DNA of 55,964 nucleotides from Altibacter sp. (GTDB lineage Bacteria > Bacteroidota > Bacteroidia > Flavobacteriales > Flavobacteriaceae). Numbering within the stretch: position 1 is the stretch's first letter; each line of letters opens with the position of its first letter. Positions 51,880 to 55,964 of the stretch are shown piece by piece. The notes under the pieces are model-generated. The model did not search any database and was not told where the DNA came from. It was given only the letters and a program-made list of their open reading frames with translations. Where the stretch lies: assembly GCF_019913785.1 (NCBI RefSeq), contig NZ_JAIOHK010000043.1, forward strand, positions 1 to 55,964. The letters run 5' to 3'. A program made the position numbers and the translations under genes.

Positions 51880-52392
51880 TTACTCGCTAAACCAACTCGA
51901 ATACTTCACATAGTTTTCGGCTATTCTATGAATCTCACCACGGAGTAGTTCTTCGCTGATGTCTTTTACTTTTTTGGCAGGAATACCCGCATAGATACTT
52001 CCCGATTCAACCCGCGTATTCTTGGTCACTACAGCACCGGCCGCAATAATCGAATTACTTTCTATCACGCAATCGTCCATAACAATGCTTCCCATACCAA
52101 TTAACACATTGTCGTGCACGGTACATCCATGGACAATCGCATTGTGCCCAATTGATACATTATTGCCAATGTTTGTAGGTGATGTTTGGAAGGTTGCATG
52201 AATCACCGCGCCATCTTGTACATTTACCCGATCTCCCATTCTTATATAATGGACATCCCCGCGAATTACGGCGTTAAACCAGACACTACATTCATTTCCC
52301 ATAAGCACATCTCCTACAATGGTAGCATTTTCGGCAATAAAACAATTGGCTGGAATCTTCGGAGCTTTTCCATTCACAGGTTTGATTATCAT
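51880..52392 (-). CDS. gamma-carbonic-anhydrase-like hexapeptide-repeat protein
   Basis: Left-handed beta-helix trimer of 170 residues. Hexapeptide repeats run from IPANCFIAENATIVGDVLMGNECSVWFNAVIRGDVHYIRMG to IAAGAVVTKNTRVESGSIYAGIPAK. Residues equivalent to the zinc ligands are present (VIHA, then IGHNAIVHG), so a metal site is likely, as in the gamma class and E. coli YrdA/CaiE-type proteins. Activity as carbonic anhydrase is not assured. It lies ten bases after the response regulator stop on the same strand. Confidence 0.9.
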   Translation of the reverse strand: MIIKPVNGKAPKIPANCFIAENATIVGDVLMGNECSVWFNAVIRGDVHYIRMGDRVNVQDGAVIHATFQTSPTNIGNNVSIGHNAIVHGCTVHDNVLIGMGSIVMDDCVIESNSIIAAGAVVTKNTRVESGSIYAGIPAKKVKDISEELLRGEIHRIAENYVKYSSWFSE

Positions 52393-52402
52393 ACTATAAG
52401 GT

Positions 52403-53134
52403 TTAACTGAAATAAGCCAATAGTTCTTTCTTCTTTGAAGGGCTCACCATAATCTGCTTCCCGTTGCTCAACACCACACTGCCCCCTTTTCCTTTTTTGT
52501 ACTCGGTGATCGCATTTACATTGACCAAATACGATTTATGGACTCTGGCGAACCCACTGCCATTCAGTGTATCTTCAAAATACTTCAATGTTTTACTCAC
52601 GAGTCTTTTCTTATCCTTTAAAAAGATATTGGTATAATTGTCATCGGCTTGACAATAGAGGATATCTTCTATCTGAAGCACCTCAAACCCGTTTTGCAGC
52701 GGAATCGTTATCTTTCCGGTCACCTGTGCCTGTACGGGCTTTAAAACCGCATTCTGAAGGCTGTTTTCCTTTTCTTTGATTTCTGAAACATAATCCACAG
52801 CCTCAATCAATTTATCGATCGATATAGGTTTCAGCAAATAATACGAAGCATGGGCGTTCAGCGCATCGATGGCATAGTGATTATAGGCAGTCACAAAAAC
52901 CGTTTCGAACTGGCGATCGCCTACTTTGTCCAATAGATCGAAGGCATTGCCATAGGGCATTTCCACATCGAGAAACACCAGATCGAGATCGTTGTTTCGT
53001 ATAAGCACCAAGGCTTCTTCGACATTTGATGCCTCACCCAATAATTGCACTTTGGGACAATATTTTGACAGGTAATTACGCAGGATCTCCCTACTATTTT
53101 CCTCGTCCTCAACCAGAATTGCGCGTAAATTCAT
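52403..53134 (-). CDS. LytTR-family response regulator
   Basis: A 243-residue regulator: receiver domain (residues 1-120) with phospho-acceptor Asp56 in DLDLVFLDVEMPYGNAFDLL, conserved VTAYNHYAIDAL and Lys in YYLLKPI, then a LytTR DNA-binding domain (about 145-243: IEDILYCQADDNYTNIFL, RVHKSYLVNVNAITEY). It starts immediately after the kinase stop (TAAATG), so the two form a two-component pair of the LytS/LytR type. Target genes are not visible; the gamma-CA-like gene lies downstream. Confidence 0.95.
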   Translation of the reverse strand: MNLRAILVEDEENSREILRNYLSKYCPKVQLLGEASNVEEALVLIRNNDLDLVFLDVEMPYGNAFDLLDKVGDRQFETVFVTAYNHYAIDALNAHASYYLLKPISIDKLIEAVDYVSEIKEKENSLQNAVLKPVQAQVTGKITIPLQNGFEVLQIEDILYCQADDNYTNIFLKDKKRLVSKTLKYFEDTLNGSGFARVHKSYLVNVNAITEYKKGKGGSVVLSNGKQIMVSPSKKKELLAYFS

Positions 53135-55330
53135 TTAGTCTTTCTTTAAAATAAGTACTACTCGGGTTCCTTCTTCATTTTCATATACATTCTCCACGGT
53201 TACATCCACCCTATCTTTATACATTTCATTTAAAATAGAAATTCGTTTTTGGATATTTCCCATCCCTTTAGAGTTCTGTTTCTTTTGGTGTTCGGTCTTT
53301 AGTTCTTTCGATTTTTTCCTTCCTATACCATCATCGGTAATGGTGATTTTTACCGTTTCTGAATCTACCTGCTGAAAATGAATGGCCAAAAGCCCTTTCT
53401 CTTCCTTGTATCGAAGTCCGTGCCATACCGCATTTTCCACATAGGGTTGTAGTAACATAGGAGGAATGACAAACTCGCCAACCTTTAATCCTTCATCTAT
53501 TTCGATAGTATAATCAAACTTATTCTGAAAACGGGAATGCTCCAATTTCACATATAATTCCAGTAGTTCGATTTCTTTGGCTAGGGGAATAAAATCTTCA
53601 TCACTATTCTCCAACACCGAACGCATTAATTGTGAAAAATCACTCAAATATTTATTGGCAGCTCGCTCGTCGTTAGTAGCTATAAAACTATTCACCGAAT
53701 TGAGTGCATTAAATATAAAATGCGGATTCATTTGTGTTCTGAGTGTTTTCAATGCCAGTAGATTGTTTGCATATTTTTGTTGTTTAACACTCTTGAACTG
53801 CGTATAGGCAACAAGTAAAAACAACAAGGCAATCAGAATCAGGGAGCCGATGATCCATTTTTGAACTCGATTATTCTTTTCAATAAGTTCTTGATTCTCG
53901 AAAGCCAATTGATATCTGCTTTCGTTAAGCTCTCGCTCACTTTCAAGGCTAATAATTCGGTTTTGCTTTAAGGCAATTTCTTTGCTGAAACGCGCTGCTT
54001 GTGAGATCTCCTGTTCTTTTTTAATGTACAACTCATCCACAACTTCCACATACCGTTCATAACTTTCAGCAGCTTTTCCAAAATCGCCTATATCTCTGTA
54101 GATTTCTGAAAGTTTCCTTGTAGCATCTTTTTGCACAACGAGGTCTTCCTTTTTATCTGCTTCGGTAATACTCTTTTCGAGATACGGAATGGCCTCTATA
54201 TATTTTTCCTGACCTACATAGGCATTGGCAATTTTATAATTTTGGCGCTGTGCGGTAAGCGGGCTATTAATATCTTCTTCTTCGGTATCATCCAATGATT
54301 TTATCTCGTCCAGCGCTTCCTCCCGCAACTGAATCTCCTTTTCAAAATCTCGGTTCTGATTGTAAAAATCGGCTACCTTATTTTTTTCGGCAACAGCTCT
54401 TTTTTTATTTTCCTTCTTTGCCAAATTCAACGAATTATCGAAATATTGCGTTGCCTCTTGCACCGCTCCACCCTGAGCATAGGCCGCTCCAATTTTCGAA
54501 TTTAAATCGGTTATTTTAGGTGTTATCTTATGCGTATTGGCAATATCTAGTGCTTGTTGATAATTGAACACACTCTTCACCGGGTCGTTGATTGCCTTGT
54601 AGGTATCGCCAAGGCCTTCAAAAACTTCTACTTTTTGGTAATTGGTAAGCTTTTCCTTTAAAAGTTCTTTATATACCGAAATACTCTCCTGATAATTCTT
54701 GTTATTCATAAAAGCGGAAGCCAACTTAATGCGGGTGTCAACCCTCGGACTGGCTTCAATACTTCGCTTGTAGTTGTTTACGGCCAAATCGCCCTGTCCC
54801 CAATACAAATTGATATCCCCCAAGGTGGAAAATGCAGTGGCATTCTGATCGTTGGTCGCTGTTTTGCTTCGGACAGCTTCTAAGGCCCTTGTGACATATT
54901 CGATGCTCTTTTGTGCGTTCTTCTTTAGAAAATAATTCGAGGAATCGATATAAATCTTAAAAAGGTCTTGTGACTTTCTGCTGGTGGTTGTTTTTAACGG
55001 AATGGTTTGTTCTTCCGATTTATGAACTTCAACCGTAATACGCTGCTGATCCTTAATCACATAATACACTGTTTTAAAGTCATCACTCCGTATAATTAAT
55101 TCATCCCCCACCTTTGCCGAAATACTAAACTCTCCTGCATTATTTGTAGTCGTATAACTCCCACCCAAAATCTCCACATTAACTCTTGAAATCGGAGAAT
55201 AGGTTTCGGCATCAATCACCTTTCCTTTGAGCAAAAAAGAAGCCCTGGCATCTCGATTTGTCTGTGAAAACAGACCCCCTGACACCAGTAGGATTATAGC
55301 AAGAAGTATAATTGAAAACGCTTTCATCAT
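53135..55330 (-). CDS. LytS-type sensor histidine kinase with TPR domain
   Basis: A 731-residue sensor. Order: signal peptide (ending GLFSQ), a carboxypeptidase-regulatory-like domain (residues 32-110: LLKGKVIDAETYSPISRVNVEI), tetratricopeptide repeats (about 120-430: STLGDINLYWGQGDLAVNNYKRSIEASP and similar), coiled coil, one membrane helix (494-514, WIIGSLILIALLFLLVAYTQF), then the His-kinase domain with His537 in MNPHFIFNALNSVN and an ATPase domain (TITDDGIGRKK, GMGNIQKRI). The periplasmic sensor part therefore ends in TPR repeats. Signal unknown. Confidence 0.93.
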   Translation of the reverse strand: MMKAFSIILLAIILLVSGGLFSQTNRDARASFLLKGKVIDAETYSPISRVNVEILGGSYTTTNNAGEFSISAKVGDELIIRSDDFKTVYYVIKDQQRITVEVHKSEEQTIPLKTTTSRKSQDLFKIYIDSSNYFLKKNAQKSIEYVTRALEAVRSKTATNDQNATAFSTLGDINLYWGQGDLAVNNYKRSIEASPRVDTRIKLASAFMNNKNYQESISVYKELLKEKLTNYQKVEVFEGLGDTYKAINDPVKSVFNYQQALDIANTHKITPKITDLNSKIGAAYAQGGAVQEATQYFDNSLNLAKKENKKRAVAEKNKVADFYNQNRDFEKEIQLREEALDEIKSLDDTEEEDINSPLTAQRQNYKIANAYVGQEKYIEAIPYLEKSITEADKKEDLVVQKDATRKLSEIYRDIGDFGKAAESYERYVEVVDELYIKKEQEISQAARFSKEIALKQNRIISLESERELNESRYQLAFENQELIEKNNRVQKWIIGSLILIALLFLLVAYTQFKSVKQQKYANNLLALKTLRTQMNPHFIFNALNSVNSFIATNDERAANKYLSDFSQLMRSVLENSDEDFIPLAKEIELLELYVKLEHSRFQNKFDYTIEIDEGLKVGEFVIPPMLLQPYVENAVWHGLRYKEEKGLLAIHFQQVDSETVKITITDDGIGRKKSKELKTEHQKKQNSKGMGNIQKRISILNEMYKDRVDVTVENVYENEEGTRVVLILKKD

Positions 55331-55436
55331 TGACTTTAAAGTGTAAACATACGCACTTTGACTGACTTGTTAAAATGGCCAATTGCCAAATTTTAAGAGA
55401 TATACCTCTTGAAATTGAACTTAGCTAATCAAAAAT

Positions 55437-55454
55437 ATTGATTCCCTAATCAAT
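55437..55454. promoter_or_regulatory. inverted repeat in the kinase/VWA intergenic region
   Basis: ATTGATT-CCCT-AATCAAT is a perfect 7-base inverted repeat with a four-base centre, about 80 bases before the VWA gene. CCCT and AGGG immediately around the right arm could pair alternatively. I see no T-run; an operator is more likely than a terminator. Confidence 0.4.
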
Positions 55455-55535
55455 AAGGGGTGTTCCCTCAATCACAGTTTTTCATTAAAATAGTTCAAGG
55501 TAGGTTTACAGCGCAAATTAAAAACAATTCAAGCT

Positions 55536-55964
55536 ATGAAAAAGTTACACTTATTAATGCTACTCATTACTTGTATGGCCGCATTATCCTGCCGTGCAGA
55601 TATATCGAAGCCACTTGCAGACAATGTTACCCCAATAGAAGGCGATTCCCCTTTGATTAAAGCACATCATATCAAGGTTGCTTTATTATTGGACACAAGC
55701 AATAGCATGGATGGTTTGATAGACCAGGCCAAGGCACAGCTTTGGGAAATTGTCAATGAACTGTCCTATGCAAAATGTCGAAATGAAAGACCAAATCTTC
55801 AAATTGCACTTTATGAATATGGAAATGACAATCTAAATTCGAGAGATGGCTATATTCGTAAGATTCTAAGTTTTACCGAAGACTTAGACGACGTATCAAA
55901 AGAACTATTCTCACTTACAACTAATGGTGGAAGTGAATACTGCGGAACGGTTATTCAAGCTTCT
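55536..55964 (+). CDS. von Willebrand A-domain lipoprotein (5' part only)
   Basis: The frame from ATG 55536 runs off the window (143 codons seen). A lipoprotein signal ends MAALSC (Cys19). A VWA fold begins at HIKVALLLDTSNSMDGLIDQAKAQLWEIV, with the metal-dependent adhesion motif Asp-x-Ser-x-Ser (DTSNS). It continues through LQIALYEYGND and LTTNGGSEYCG, where the expected Thr-Asn-Gly-Gly loop resembles the second metal ligand region. The protein is exported and could bind a partner through a metal ion; the rest is outside the window. Confidence 0.85.
   Translation, partial: MKKLHLLMLLITCMAALSCRADISKPLADNVTPIEGDSPLIKAHHIKVALLLDTSNSMDGLIDQAKAQLWEIVNELSYAKCRNERPNLQIALYEYGNDNLNSRDGYIRKILSFTEDLDDVSKELFSLTTNGGSEYCGTVIQAS

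Overview
The window is a stretch of chromosome from a member of the Bacteroidota, most likely a marine Flavobacteriaceae. The evidence is moderately AT-rich DNA, promoters of the Bacteroidota type (TAnnTTTG -7 box, TTG near -33), almost no Shine-Dalgarno sites, many short lipoproteins, and family-typical genes: DUF5686 barrels, a PorG/DUF6089 protein next to uppS-bamA-ompH-ompH-murI, a folK-deoxynucleoside kinase fusion, 2TM, DUF2797 and GH3 proteins. I see no prophage, transposase, CRISPR array, rRNA or defence island. Most of the window is housekeeping sequence with small accessory patches.

Layout. 1-7.8 kb (minus strand): sodium/proton-pumping pyrophosphatase (cut by the window edge), soluble pyrophosphatase, a six-repeat kelch lipoprotein, a DUF5686 outer-membrane protein and pyruvate dehydrogenase E1 beta. 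8.1-12.3 kb (plus): etfB-etfA behind a perfect 28-bp palindrome, then a bifunctional-nuclease/UVR protein and a CNT nucleoside transporter with an exported N-terminal domain. 12.3-18.6 kb: thyA, two small exported TonB-C-terminal-like proteins, a DUF3124 lipoprotein, a class V aminotransferase (minus), a 2TM protein, folA, a fructosamine-kinase-like protein and fabD. 18.6-24.2 kb: exported amidohydrolase, galE and a DegT-type sugar aminotransferase (minus), Kdo transferase and DUF2461.

24.3-27.1 kb is the most accessory-looking part. An S24-type repressor with an apparent Ala-Gly autocleavage site and Ser/Lys dyad is flanked by two small lipoproteins whose mature ends both start Cys-Arg-Glu-Thr. 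Further along are a membrane protein and an overlapping small lipoprotein/membrane protein pair. A similar inverted repeat lies in front of the repressor and in front of the last pair. 27.2-27.5 kb: tRNA-Leu(UAA) and tRNA-Gly(GCC); the 3' end and terminator of tRNA-Leu are duplicated next to it.

27.5-39.4 kb: mutS, a TrmH-type methyltransferase, folK-dNK, a YhhQ-type queuosine precursor transporter, DUF2797, GH3, a small lipoprotein, the tig-clpP-clpX protein quality-control cluster and a holin-like membrane protein. 39.4-43.8 kb (minus): SGNH-hydrolase lipoprotein with an OmpP1/FadL channel, an alpha/beta hydrolase and pdxJ. 43.9-51.9 kb (plus): CBS protein, nadK, porG-like, uppS, bamA, two Skp/OmpH chaperones and murI, an envelope-biogenesis block. 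51.9-56.0 kb: gamma-carbonic-anhydrase-like protein, a LytTR response regulator with its TPR histidine kinase, and the start of a von Willebrand A lipoprotein.

Genes that work together: nucleoside uptake (CNT), deoxynucleoside kinase, thyA, folA and folK supply dTMP and folate. etfBA and fadL carry related palindromes (TATG-N4-CATA) and could belong to one fatty-acid regulon. The two pyrophosphatases split cytoplasmic PPi hydrolysis from energy-conserving PPi hydrolysis. All calls rest on reading the sequence; no database search was run.
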